Positions 24,176 through 34,220 of a stretch of DNA of 34,220 nt are shown piece by piece. The stretch comes from Candidatus Bipolaricaulis sp. (GTDB lineage Bacteria; Bipolaricaulota; Bipolaricaulia; UBA7950; UBA9294), in contig JAQTVA010000003.1 in the NCBI GenBank assembly GCA_028707055.1, positions 1 through 34,220 of the forward strand, read 5' to 3'. The position numbers and the translations under genes were made by a program. Under the pieces are notes generated by a model. It made no database searches. It was not told the DNA's origin and saw only the letters and a list, made by a program, of their open reading frames with translations. Numbering within the stretch: position 1 is the stretch's first letter; each line of letters starts with the position of its first letter.

Positions 24176-26926
24176 CTAGATCTCCCCCCAGTGCCGCCCG
24201 ACGGACACCTTGACCTCCAAAGGCACGCGCAGTGCGAGCACACTCTTCATGGCTTGCCCAATCTCCGTCGACAGCTCCGGGCAGGCCCCGGCCTCGACTT
24301 CGAAGACCAACTCATCATGGATTTGCAGGAGCATCCTTGCCGGCCAGCGCTCCTCCGCGATCCGCCGGTCGATGTCGATCATCGCGAGCTTGATCAAGTC
24401 CGCGGCACTGCCCTGGATGGGCGTGTTCACGGCGTTGCGGCGATCGAAGTTCCTCCGGGCCGCGTCCTTCGATGAGAGGTTCCGTAGCGGCCGACGTCGT
24501 CCGAGCAGCGTCTCGGCGTACCCGACTTCGGTCGCTCGCCGGATCAGGGCCTCGATGTACGCATGGGCCTTCGGATACGCGGTGAAGAACCGGTCGATGT
24601 ACGTCTTGGCCTCCGCCTGGGACGTCCCCAGTTCCTTGGCGAGGCCGAACGGGCTAATGCCGTAGAGAATCCCGAAATTGATCCGCTTCGCCGCGTCCCG
24701 CTGCAAGCTTGTCACCCGCTCCTCGGGGATGCCGAACACGCGGCTCGCCGTCACCCGATGCAGGTCGGCCGCGGCTTCAAACGCGGCTCGCAGGTGGTCG
24801 TCACCGGACAGGTGCCCGAGCAAGCGCAGCTCGATCTGCGAGTAGTCCGCCCCGACGAGGACCCACCCCTCAGGGGCGACGAACGCTTGCCGAATGCGTC
24901 CTCCGATCTCCGTTCGGGTCGGGATGTTCTGCAGGTTCGGGTCCGACGAGGACAGCCTCCCCGTGGCCGTGGAGGTCTGGTGAAAGCTTGTGTGGATGCG
25001 TCCCGTGCGGCGGTTCACGGCCTTCGGCAACTGGTCGATGTACGTGGACAGCAGCTTCGTCAACTCCCGGTGGACGAGCAGCTTACCGGGGAGTGGGTGC
25101 TGGATTGCGAGTTCGGCAAGCACCTCCGCGCTCGTGGAGGGACCGGTCTTGGTTCGCGCCAGGGGGGGGAGCCCCAGGCGGTCGAACAGGAGTTCGGCCA
25201 CCTGCTTCGGGGAGTTCGGGTTGAACGGCGCGCCGGCGATGTCGAACAGGTCGGACTCGACGATCGACAGCTCCTTGCGGATCTCGGCTCCCTGCGTGGC
25301 CAGCTCGCTGCAGTCCACGAGGATTCCGTTCCGCTCCATTCGCGAAAGCACCGAGACGAGCGGAACCTCGACCGTCTCGAACAGCCGAGTCGCCCCCACG
25401 TCCTCGAGTCCCCGCCGGAGGGGTCCAAACAACCGCTGAACGACCTCCGCGTCCTCCGCCGCGTACCGCGTAGCCGCATCCACCGACACCGCGGCGAAGG
25501 CACCGTCCTTGCCCGCCACCTGCTCATACGTCACGGTCTCGTAACCGAGAACGTTCCGCGCGATCTCGTCGAGATTGTGCCGACGCTCCTCGGGACGGAC
25601 GAGGTGGTCGGCGATCATGGCATCGAAGGAGATCCCGCGCGGGTGGAGGCCGTGCCGCTCGAGGATGGTGACGTCGTATTTCAGGTTCTGCCCGATGATC
25701 TCGGGGGTGTCCCCGTCGATCAGGGGGCGCAGGGCCTCGAGGACGTCGTCCACGGGGAGCTGAGGCGGTGCGCCGAGGGCGTTGTGCCCGACCGGGATGT
25801 AGTACCCGACGAAGGGAGCTGGAGAAACGGCGATCCCGACGATCTCCGCTTCCATCGGGTCGAGGCTGGTCGTCTCAAGGTCGAGGGCGAAGCGCTCCGT
25901 GGCGCGAAGAGCCGTGATCGCGGATGCCAACTCCTTTGCATCGAGGATGCAGCGGTAGTCGAGGGCCGGCTGCGCGGAGGTCGGCCGCGGCGCGGCCGGC
26001 CGGGAAGGCTGCACGGTCAGGCGAAGCTCGTCCAGGGCGCTGCGGAAGCCGATGTTGGCGAAGAACTTCGCGAGCCGGATCGCGTCCACTCCGCGGAGAC
26101 CGCAGGCCTCTCGCACATTCGGGAGGGGGAGGTCGGTTCGGAGGCGAACCAGCTGCTGGGCACGCCGAGCCCGATCGGTGTTCTCCCGGAGCTTCTCGCG
26201 GATACGCGCGTTGCGGAGCTCGTCGAGTGAGGCAAGGATGCCGTCGAGGGAGCCAAACTGATGCAGCAGGTCGACCGCCGTCTTCTCTCCGACGCCGGGA
26301 ACGCCGGGGACGTTGTCGGACGAGTCACCGACGAGCGCAAGCAGATCGACGATCTGGCTTGGCGAGACGCCGTACTTCAGGCGAACTCCATCCGGGTCGA
26401 GGAGCTGCGCGTCGACGTCGGCCGCCCGACCTGCCGGGCGAAGGAGGCTGACCTCAGGACTCACCACCTGCGCCATGTCCTTGTCACTAGTCGAGATCAA
26501 GCAGCGAAGTCCTTCACCGACAGCCGCCCGCGCGACCGAGGCGAGCACGTCGTCGGCCTCAACGCCCTGCTGACTCAAGACGGGAACGCCCAGGATCTCC
26601 AGGAGGTCGACGACGAGGGGCAGCTGCGACGCCAAGTCCGCGGGCATCGGTTTCCGCGTGGCCTTGTATTCGTCGTACAACGCGTGCCGGAATGTGGGGC
26701 CCTCGGCGTCGAACACGACGGCCACGTACATCGAAGGGTAGTCGCGGAAGGCACGGAGGAAGGCCTTCCAGAAGCCGAAGACTGCGTTGATGGGGCGGCC
26801 GTCGGGCGTCGAGAGGTCGCGGATGGCATAGTACGCACGATAGACGTGGGAGTGCCCGTCGAACACCAATACGCGGGACGCGTCGCGCGGGACGGGAAGC
26901 CGGAGGATCTCCTCATAGGTAGGCAT
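24176..26926 (-). CDS. polA: DNA polymerase I
   Basis: 5' nuclease domain (GDSSDNVPGVPGVGEKTA), 3'-5' exonuclease DLETTSLD, polymerase motifs VGADYSQIELRLLGHLSGD, RDAAKRINFGILYGIS, LLQIHDELVFEV. Confidence 0.96.
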   Translation of the reverse strand: MPTYEEILRLPVPRDASRVLVFDGHSHVYRAYYAIRDLSTPDGRPINAVFGFWKAFLRAFRDYPSMYVAVVFDAEGPTFRHALYDEYKATRKPMPADLASQLPLVVDLLEILGVPVLSQQGVEADDVLASVARAAVGEGLRCLISTSDKDMAQVVSPEVSLLRPAGRAADVDAQLLDPDGVRLKYGVSPSQIVDLLALVGDSSDNVPGVPGVGEKTAVDLLHQFGSLDGILASLDELRNARIREKLRENTDRARRAQQLVRLRTDLPLPNVREACGLRGVDAIRLAKFFANIGFRSALDELRLTVQPSRPAAPRPTSAQPALDYRCILDAKELASAITALRATERFALDLETTSLDPMEAEIVGIAVSPAPFVGYYIPVGHNALGAPPQLPVDDVLEALRPLIDGDTPEIIGQNLKYDVTILERHGLHPRGISFDAMIADHLVRPEERRHNLDEIARNVLGYETVTYEQVAGKDGAFAAVSVDAATRYAAEDAEVVQRLFGPLRRGLEDVGATRLFETVEVPLVSVLSRMERNGILVDCSELATQGAEIRKELSIVESDLFDIAGAPFNPNSPKQVAELLFDRLGLPPLARTKTGPSTSAEVLAELAIQHPLPGKLLVHRELTKLLSTYIDQLPKAVNRRTGRIHTSFHQTSTATGRLSSSDPNLQNIPTRTEIGGRIRQAFVAPEGWVLVGADYSQIELRLLGHLSGDDHLRAAFEAAADLHRVTASRVFGIPEERVTSLQRDAAKRINFGILYGISPFGLAKELGTSQAEAKTYIDRFFTAYPKAHAYIEALIRRATEVGYAETLLGRRRPLRNLSSKDAARRNFDRRNAVNTPIQGSAADLIKLAMIDIDRRIAEERWPARMLLQIHDELVFEVEAGACPELSTEIGQAMKSVLALRVPLEVKVSVGRHWGEI

Positions 26927-27413
26927 CGTCGGTCCTTCCCGGGGCTCGAAGATCGAGGTGGCAACACAGCGCGAGGGCGAGAGCGTCCGCCATGTCATCC
27001 GGCTTGGGGGTCTCCGACAGCGAGAGCAGACGCTTGACCATGGCCTGCACCTGGGCCTTGTTGGCCCGGCCGTACCCCGTGATTCGCTTCTTCACCTGGA
27101 GCGGGGTGTACCCGCGCACGGCAAAGCCGGCCGCAGCGACGAGAATGGCGCCACGCGCTTCCGCCGTTCTCATGGCGGATTTCGCGTTCGTTGCCAGGTA
27201 CACCTCTTCGACGCCGATGACGCAGGGCCGGTAGGTCTCGACGAGGTCCCTTGCTTCAGCGGAAAGGGTCCGGAGCCGGTCCGATCGTGGGTGGTTCGCC
27301 GGCGTCTCGATGATCCCTCCAGCGAGAACGCGCCACCCGCTCGGCGTGGACTGGACGACGCCGTAGCCGGTCGTCGCCAGGCCGGGGTCGAAGCCGAGCG
27401 TTACGTCGTTCAT
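26913..27413 (-). CDS. ruvC: Crossover junction endodeoxyribonuclease RuvC
   Basis: LGFDPGLATTGYGVV, IGVEEVYLATNAKSAMRTAEARGAIL, KPDDMADALALAL. Confidence 0.94.
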   Translation of the reverse strand: MNDVTLGFDPGLATTGYGVVQSTPSGWRVLAGGIIETPANHPRSDRLRTLSAEARDLVETYRPCVIGVEEVYLATNAKSAMRTAEARGAILVAAAGFAVRGYTPLQVKKRITGYGRANKAQVQAMVKRLLSLSETPKPDDMADALALALCCHLDLRAPGRTDDAYL

Positions 27414-27868
27414 GAGCCGAGGAAGTCCCCGAGTCGACGCCGGTCGCGATCCTCGGGTGCGTGCCGGTGCTGCGGATCGAGGTTCAGGTCCCGCCCACAA
27501 ATCGGGCAAAGCCCGCGGCAGTCCGGGCGACAGAGGACGTTCGGATCGTGCGCCGAGAGTGCGAGTTGGACGACGAGGGGCCTCACGTCGACGCTCGCGG
27601 CCTGAGGCGGAATCGGAAGCGTGAACGACTCGCGCAGGCGGAACAGGCTCTCGACCGTCGTCAAGCACCGCCCACAGGGCTGGACGATGCGGGCCTCGAT
27701 CTCCACATCCACGTACAGCGTGGAGAGCTGGACGAAGGCCTCCCCCTCCAGCAAGACGTCCTCGACGGTTCGAACGCCGCCCTCTTCGGCGTCGAAGCCG
27801 TGGAGCACGGCGTGCAAGGGGAAGCGACGTCCGGGCTGGTCGAGGTACTCGAGAACGTCAAGCGGCAT
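27410..27868 (-). CDS. DUF177 / YceD-family protein
   Basis: VQPCGRCL...CRPDCRGLCPICGRDLNLDP cysteine signature. Confidence 0.85.
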   Translation of the reverse strand: MPLDVLEYLDQPGRRFPLHAVLHGFDAEEGGVRTVEDVLLEGEAFVQLSTLYVDVEIEARIVQPCGRCLTTVESLFRLRESFTLPIPPQAASVDVRPLVVQLALSAHDPNVLCRPDCRGLCPICGRDLNLDPQHRHAPEDRDRRRLGDFLGS

Positions 27869-28691
27869 GTCGTCTCAGGCGGCGGGCCGCATCGGCCGCG
27901 CGCCGCCCCTCCTTGATGTCATGAACTCGAATCAGATCGGCACCCCGCGCCACGGCCACGGCATGAACGGCCAGGGTTCCCTCCAGTCGCTCTTCGACCG
28001 GGAGGCCGAGGATCTCCCCCAGGAATGACTTCCGCGACGCTCCAACCAGGACCGGGGGCCCGAGGTCGGTGAACCGCTCGATGTTGCGTAGCAGTTCCAG
28101 GTTATGGGCCAGGCGCTTTCCGAACCCGATGCCGGGATCGATCACGATCCGATCCCTTCGAACCCCCGCAGACGTTGCCGCGACGATCCGCTTGCCGAGG
28201 AACGTGTGGACCTCGGACACGACGTCTTCGTAGACAGGATCCGCCTGCATCGTGCCCGGGGTCCCCTGCATGTGCATCAGGACGACGAATGCCTCCCGAT
28301 CCGCCACGACGGCGGCCATCTCCGGGTCGAAACGCAGAGCGCTGATATCGTTCACCATCGAGGCTCCCGCCCTCAGCGCCTCCGCAGCCACGGCGGCCTT
28401 GGTCGTGTCGACGGACAAGAGGACGTCGGTCCGCCTCCGGATTCCCTCGAGGATCGGGATCACGCGCGCCGTCTCTTCCTCCTCCGGCACCGGAGCGGAA
28501 CCCGGCCGACTGGACTCGCCTCCGACGTCGATGATGTCGGCGCCGTCTTCCACCATACGCAGCGCCCGCTCGACGGCCGCGGAGGGAGACGGGGCTCGGC
28601 TCCTCTCGAAGAAGGAGTCCGGCGTGGCATTCAGGATCCCCACGACGAGCACGCGATCACGCCGCACGATCCACTGCTCCAGATCCAGCAT
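27858..28691 (-). CDS. folP: Dihydropteroate synthase
   Basis: VVGILNATPDSF, GADIIDVGGESSRPG, DPGIGFGK, GASRKSFLG. Confidence 0.95.
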   Translation of the reverse strand: MLDLEQWIVRRDRVLVVGILNATPDSFFERSRAPSPSAAVERALRMVEDGADIIDVGGESSRPGSAPVPEEEETARVIPILEGIRRRTDVLLSVDTTKAAVAAEALRAGASMVNDISALRFDPEMAAVVADREAFVVLMHMQGTPGTMQADPVYEDVVSEVHTFLGKRIVAATSAGVRRDRIVIDPGIGFGKRLAHNLELLRNIERFTDLGPPVLVGASRKSFLGEILGLPVEERLEGTLAVHAVAVARGADLIRVHDIKEGRRAADAARRLRRHAA

Positions 28692-28737
28692 CGCCGAGGA
28701 GTATACCCGCGCTGGGCCAGGGGGTCCGAAGCGCGAT

Positions 28738-28766
28738 TTGACGGAGTGTTCCACCCCTTCTACAAT
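28738..28766 (+). promoter_or_regulatory. Promoter for rplI
   Basis: TTGACG (28738-28743) - 17 bp - TACAAT (28761-28766). Confidence 0.6.
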
Positions 28767-28792
28767 CTCGCGACGATCGAACGATTGGGGTG

Positions 28793-29263
28793 ATGATCAT
28801 CGCTAAGGTGCTATTGACGACGACGATGGACAAGGTTGGCCACGCTGGCGAGGTAGTCAACGTGGCCAGCGGGTTTGCGCGCAACTACCTCTTCCCTCGC
28901 GGTCTCGCCATCGAGCCGACGGAGCACAACATGAGTCGCTTCGCCAAGGAGCGGGCCGCGCATGAGGCGGAGCTTGTCCAGCGCGCCGAGAAGGCGCGCC
29001 AGCTGAAGGCCCGATTGGCGGATCAGCTTCTCGTCTTCACACGGAAGGCTCACGGGGACGGCCACCTGTACGGGTCGGTGCGGGCGGAAGACATCGCGGC
29101 GCAGATTGAGCAAACGATCGGCGAGCCCATCGAGACCTCGAGGATCCGCATGGAGGGGACGATCGAGGCACTCGGCCCGCATGTCGTGACGATCAGCCTG
29201 TACAAGGAGATCAGCGTCGACGTCCGTGTCCGCGTCGATGAGGAGGGCAAGAAGGAGGAGTAG
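28793..29263 (+). CDS. rplI: 50S ribosomal protein L9
   Basis: VLLTTTMDKVGHAGEVVNVASGFARNYLFPRGLA. A GTG at 28790 is an alternative start. Confidence 0.95.
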   Translation: MIIAKVLLTTTMDKVGHAGEVVNVASGFARNYLFPRGLAIEPTEHNMSRFAKERAAHEAELVQRAEKARQLKARLADQLLVFTRKAHGDGHLYGSVRAEDIAAQIEQTIGEPIETSRIRMEGTIEALGPHVVTISLYKEISVDVRVRVDEEGKKEE

Positions 29264-29268
29264 CCCTC

Positions 29269-29376
29269 ATGAGCGACGGGTGGGGAGGGGAAACCGTCGC
29301 CGGGCGCCTTCGGCTCCTCGGGAGTTGCGAGGAAGGGCTGTCCGACAGCTGGCGGACGAGGCTCGTCGGGCCATGA
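29269..29376 (+). CDS. Putative 35-aa small ORF coupled to murJ
   Basis: ATG...TGA: MSDGWGGETVAGRLRLLGSCEEGLSDSWRTRLVGP*; its TGA overlaps the murJ ATG (ATGA); AGGAGG upstream at the rplI stop. Confidence 0.35.
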   Translation: MSDGWGGETVAGRLRLLGSCEEGLSDSWRTRLVGP

Positions 29377-30887
29377 GGAGCCTCGCCGGCGACGTCCTCC
29401 TGATCGCTGTCGCCACGGCGATCTCCCGTCTCCTGGGTCTGGTGAGGGATGCCTCGATTGCCGGCCGATTCGGAGCGTCCGCGGCGTACGACGCGTTCCT
29501 CGTCGCCTTCTTCGCAGCGAACCTGCTCCGACAACTTCTGGGAGAAGGAGCCCTGGCGACGGCGTTCGTGCCGATCTACACCGCGATCCAAACGACGGAC
29601 GAGGAATCCGACCGATTTGCCAGCAACCTTCTCTCGCTTCTGATCGTTCTCTTTCCGATCGTCTGCGCTGTCGGGATCGTGCTTGCTCCATGGTACGTGC
29701 CGTTCCTTGCTAGCGGATTCGCGCCGAGCAAGATGGCCCTTGCGGTTTCCCTGGCCCGCGTCATCTTTCCGTTCGTCGCCCTCGTCGGTTTCGGCGCTGT
29801 CTTCATGGGGATTCTGAATGCACACCATCGATTCTTCGCGCCGGCGTTCGCCCCGGTGTGGTTCAACGTGGGAATGATCGGGGGAGCCCTCGTCCTGGCT
29901 CCCCATTTCTCGACGCCGGTGTATGGACTCGCCGTGGGTGTCCTTGCGGGAGGCGCCGGACAGCTCCTGTCGCAACTTCCTGCTCTCCGCAGGGCCGGCT
30001 TTCGTTTCTCGTTCACGCTGTTCCCGGTCCACAGCGGGGTATGGTTGCTGCTGCGCAGGATGGCGCCGGCGCTGTTTGTTCTTGCCGTCTCGGAGGTCAA
30101 CCTGCTCGTCGACAACAAGCTTGCCTCCTACCTCGCGGATGGGAGCATCGCGGCGCTGCAGTACGGGATGAGGCTGTTCCAGCTTCCCTTAGGGGTTCTC
30201 GCGGTCAGCATTGCCACGGCCCTGCTGCCGCGGCTGTCCATGGCGGAGTCCGAACGTGACTCGGCGCGGTTCGCCGGGTACGTCGGCGACGGCCTGGCCG
30301 CCACGGCCCTCGTCCTCGTGCCGGCCGCCGCCGGACTGGCGCTGCTCGGAGGAGACGTGATCCGACTCCTGTTCGAGCATGGGAGCTTCGCCGCCGCCGA
30401 TACGCTTCGCACCGCGCGCGTTCTCTCGTTCTACCTTGTCGGGCTTCTGCCGTACGGCTGGGTGTACGTTCAGGTTCGTGCGTGCTATGCGCTCGGTCGG
30501 ACGATGGTTCCCCTGATGGCCACCCTCGCGTCGGTGGCGACCAACGTCGCTCTCGACCTGGCTCTCGTCGGTTCGATGCACGAGGGCGGTCTGGCGCTCG
30601 CCACCGGGATCGCCGGCGGTGTCAACGCGGCGGTGCTCCTGGTGTTCCTGCGGAGGGAAACGCCCTGGACTCCGCTGCTGAAGCGGTTGGCGCTCGTTGG
30701 AGTCGGTGCGGTCGCGATGTCGGGATTCGTGTTCGCGGCACAGTGGGCTGTTCGATCGATGTCGGTCGCCGTTCGGGTCTTCGCCCCACTGGTCCTCGGA
30801 CTTCTCGTCTACGGGCTGTTCGTCCGCCGCACGCGCCTGTGGGCGCTCATCCGGCGCACTCACGCCGCCCCGGCTCAGCTGTCGTAG
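29373..30887 (+). CDS. murJ: Lipid II flippase MurJ (MviN family)
   Basis: ISRLLGLVRDASIAGRFGASAAYDAFLVAFFAANLLRQLLGEGALATAFVPIY; polytopic. Confidence 0.93.
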   Translation: MRSLAGDVLLIAVATAISRLLGLVRDASIAGRFGASAAYDAFLVAFFAANLLRQLLGEGALATAFVPIYTAIQTTDEESDRFASNLLSLLIVLFPIVCAVGIVLAPWYVPFLASGFAPSKMALAVSLARVIFPFVALVGFGAVFMGILNAHHRFFAPAFAPVWFNVGMIGGALVLAPHFSTPVYGLAVGVLAGGAGQLLSQLPALRRAGFRFSFTLFPVHSGVWLLLRRMAPALFVLAVSEVNLLVDNKLASYLADGSIAALQYGMRLFQLPLGVLAVSIATALLPRLSMAESERDSARFAGYVGDGLAATALVLVPAAAGLALLGGDVIRLLFEHGSFAAADTLRTARVLSFYLVGLLPYGWVYVQVRACYALGRTMVPLMATLASVATNVALDLALVGSMHEGGLALATGIAGGVNAAVLLVFLRRETPWTPLLKRLALVGVGAVAMSGFVFAAQWAVRSMSVAVRVFAPLVLGLLVYGLFVRRTRLWALIRRTHAAPAQLS

Positions 30888-31174
30888 CCCAGGATTCGCT
30901 GTGCGTCTGCCGAGAGACGGTCCGCCGTCCACGGCGGATCCCACACGACGCGGACCGCGACATCCACGCCGGGTAGGGCCTGTCGAATCGCTTCCTCCGC
31001 GTCCGAGGCGATGAGTCGGCCCATCGGACAACCGGAACTCGTCAGCGTCATGTCGACATCGACTCGCCCGCCCCCGAGCCGCACGTCGTAGATCAGGCCG
31101 AGGTCGACGATGCTGATCCCCAGCTCCGGATCGGTCACGCCGCGGAGCGCCGCCATCACGTGTTCCTTCGTCAT
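30875..31174 (-). CDS. DUF59 / MIP18-family metal-sulfur cluster assembly protein (SufT-like)
   Basis: VTDPELGISIVDLGLIYDVRL...MTLTSSGCPMG...VRVVWDPPW. Confidence 0.9.
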   Translation of the reverse strand: MTKEHVMAALRGVTDPELGISIVDLGLIYDVRLGGGRVDVDMTLTSSGCPMGRLIASDAEEAIRQALPGVDVAVRVVWDPPWTADRLSADAQRILGYDS

Positions 31175-31209
31175 GTCACGAAACCTCCCAGGCGGGCTGC
31201 CGCGCCCTC

Positions 31210-32390
31210 TCAGGGCCACGAAAGCCCTTCCGACACCGTGCGGCCCCAGCAGTCGGCGGCGAGTATCTCCGCGAGACCGCTCCCGCGTTTCCCTCGGCCC
31301 TCCACCTCCGCCTGCCAGCGGTCGAAGACGGTCGCCAGCCCCGCAGCGATCCCGGGGAACGGGATCTCTCCGTGGAGGAAGCGCCGTACAAGGACTTCGT
31401 CAGCGCCGTTGAGGGCCGCCGGTGCGCTCCCGCCCTCTCGAGCCGCCGCGAGAACCGTCGCAAAGGCAGGATACCTTGCGGGATCGAGAGGACGAAACTC
31501 GAAGGCGAGCGGCGCCGAGAAGTCCAGCCGCGGCAGCTTCGTTGCGTGCCGGTCCGGGTACGTGAGCGCGTACTGGATCGGAATCCGCATGTCGTGACTC
31601 GCAAGCTGGGCGAGGACCGAGCCGTCGCGATACTCGACCAGCGAGTGGATGAGCGAGGCGGGATGAAGGACCACGCTGACCTCGTCGAGCGAGACATCGA
31701 AGAGGTAGTGGGCCTCAATGACTTCGAAGGCCTTGTTGACCATCGTGGCGGAGTCGATCGTGATTCTCGCCCCCATCGCCCAAGTGGGGTGGCAAAGCGC
31801 ATCCCGGGGCGTGACGCGCGCGAGCTCGCGCGGATCGGTGTCGCGAAAGGGTCCTCCGGACGCCGTGAGGATGACGCGACGAACGTCCCCGCGGCGACCC
31901 GCATCCAGGCATTGCAGCACGGCGCTGTGCTCGCTGTCGATCGGGAGGATGCGGCCGCGCCCCTCGTGGAGCGCGGCGCGGACCAGCGACCCGCCGATGA
32001 CAAGGCTCTCCTTGTTCGCCAGGGCGACGACGCACCCCCGCGACACCCCGGCGAGGGTGGGCAGGAGTCCTGCGGCGCCAACAAGGGCGTTGACCACGAC
32101 ATCCACGCCGCTCTCCGAAGCGAGGGTCCTCGGTCCGTCCCCGCCGCGGACGACGCGGAGGTGGGGAAAGCGCGCTTCGAGCCTCTGGGCGTGGGGCTCG
32201 GACAGGACCGAGACGATGTCCGGGCGGACGCGCTCAATCTGCTGCTCGAGGAGCTCGACGTTCGAGCCGGCGGCCAGACCGACGACCCGCAGCGGGATCC
32301 CCGCTGCCTGGAGGCGCTCTACAACATCAAGGGTTTGGGTTCCGATGGATCCAGTCGAGCCCAAGACCACGACGTTTCGCGTTTGGGGCG

Positions 32391-32394
<4 letters not shown>
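31210..32394 (-). CDS. dxr: 1-deoxy-D-xylulose 5-phosphate reductoisomerase
   Basis: VVLGSTGSIGTQTLDVV, ALANKESLVIGG, LPIDSEHSA, LTASGGPFR, HPTWAMGARITIDSATMVNK. Confidence 0.96.

Positions 32395-34220
<1,826 letters not shown>

Noticed and set aside
24563-26230. 555-aa plus-strand ORF opposite polA
   Set aside because: Low-complexity shadow of a well-supported polA; no motifs.

Overview
High-GC bacterial chromosomal segment, mostly dense housekeeping genes: TolB-like lipoprotein fragment, PIN-TRAM membrane protein, prmC, an FtsE/FtsX-like pair, UPF0104 membrane protein, cinA C-terminal domain, nth, PPC/DUF296, fmt, def, recG, pyrH-tsf-rpsB, dnaB, gcvH-gcvPA-gcvPB, glmM, two secreted hypotheticals, polA, ruvC, DUF177, folP, rplI, murJ, DUF59, dxr and ftsH (truncated at the window edge). 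One accessory-looking stretch (about 10.27-13.61 kb) lies between recG and pyrH. It holds a polar amino-acid ABC transporter (binding protein plus two permeases, no ATPase) preceded by a long leader. On the minus strand I read two tandem leader ORFs there that are below the ORF-track size cutoff or not recognised by it. The first is a 40-aa His-rich peptide (8 His codons within 17 positions) with a good Shine-Dalgarno (SD) and a promoter-like TTGCCG-N17-TAGACT upstream. The second is a 34-aa ORF with a near-perfect SD, which the end of the first ORF can sequester in a nested hairpin. I propose this as a previously undescribed His-codon-sensing leader controlling an amino-acid transporter; it is the best candidate for a new system here. 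Other points of interest are an FtsE-like ATPase with altered Walker B and H-loop residues, a probable non-canonical prmC start, near-leaderless promoters at recG/def/dnaB, tRNA 3'-end-like remnants beside the island, a murJ-coupled small ORF, and a CARDB-CsgG-like secreted protein. No searches or folding programs were run; family calls are from motif recognition. The phylum cannot be determined from this window alone.
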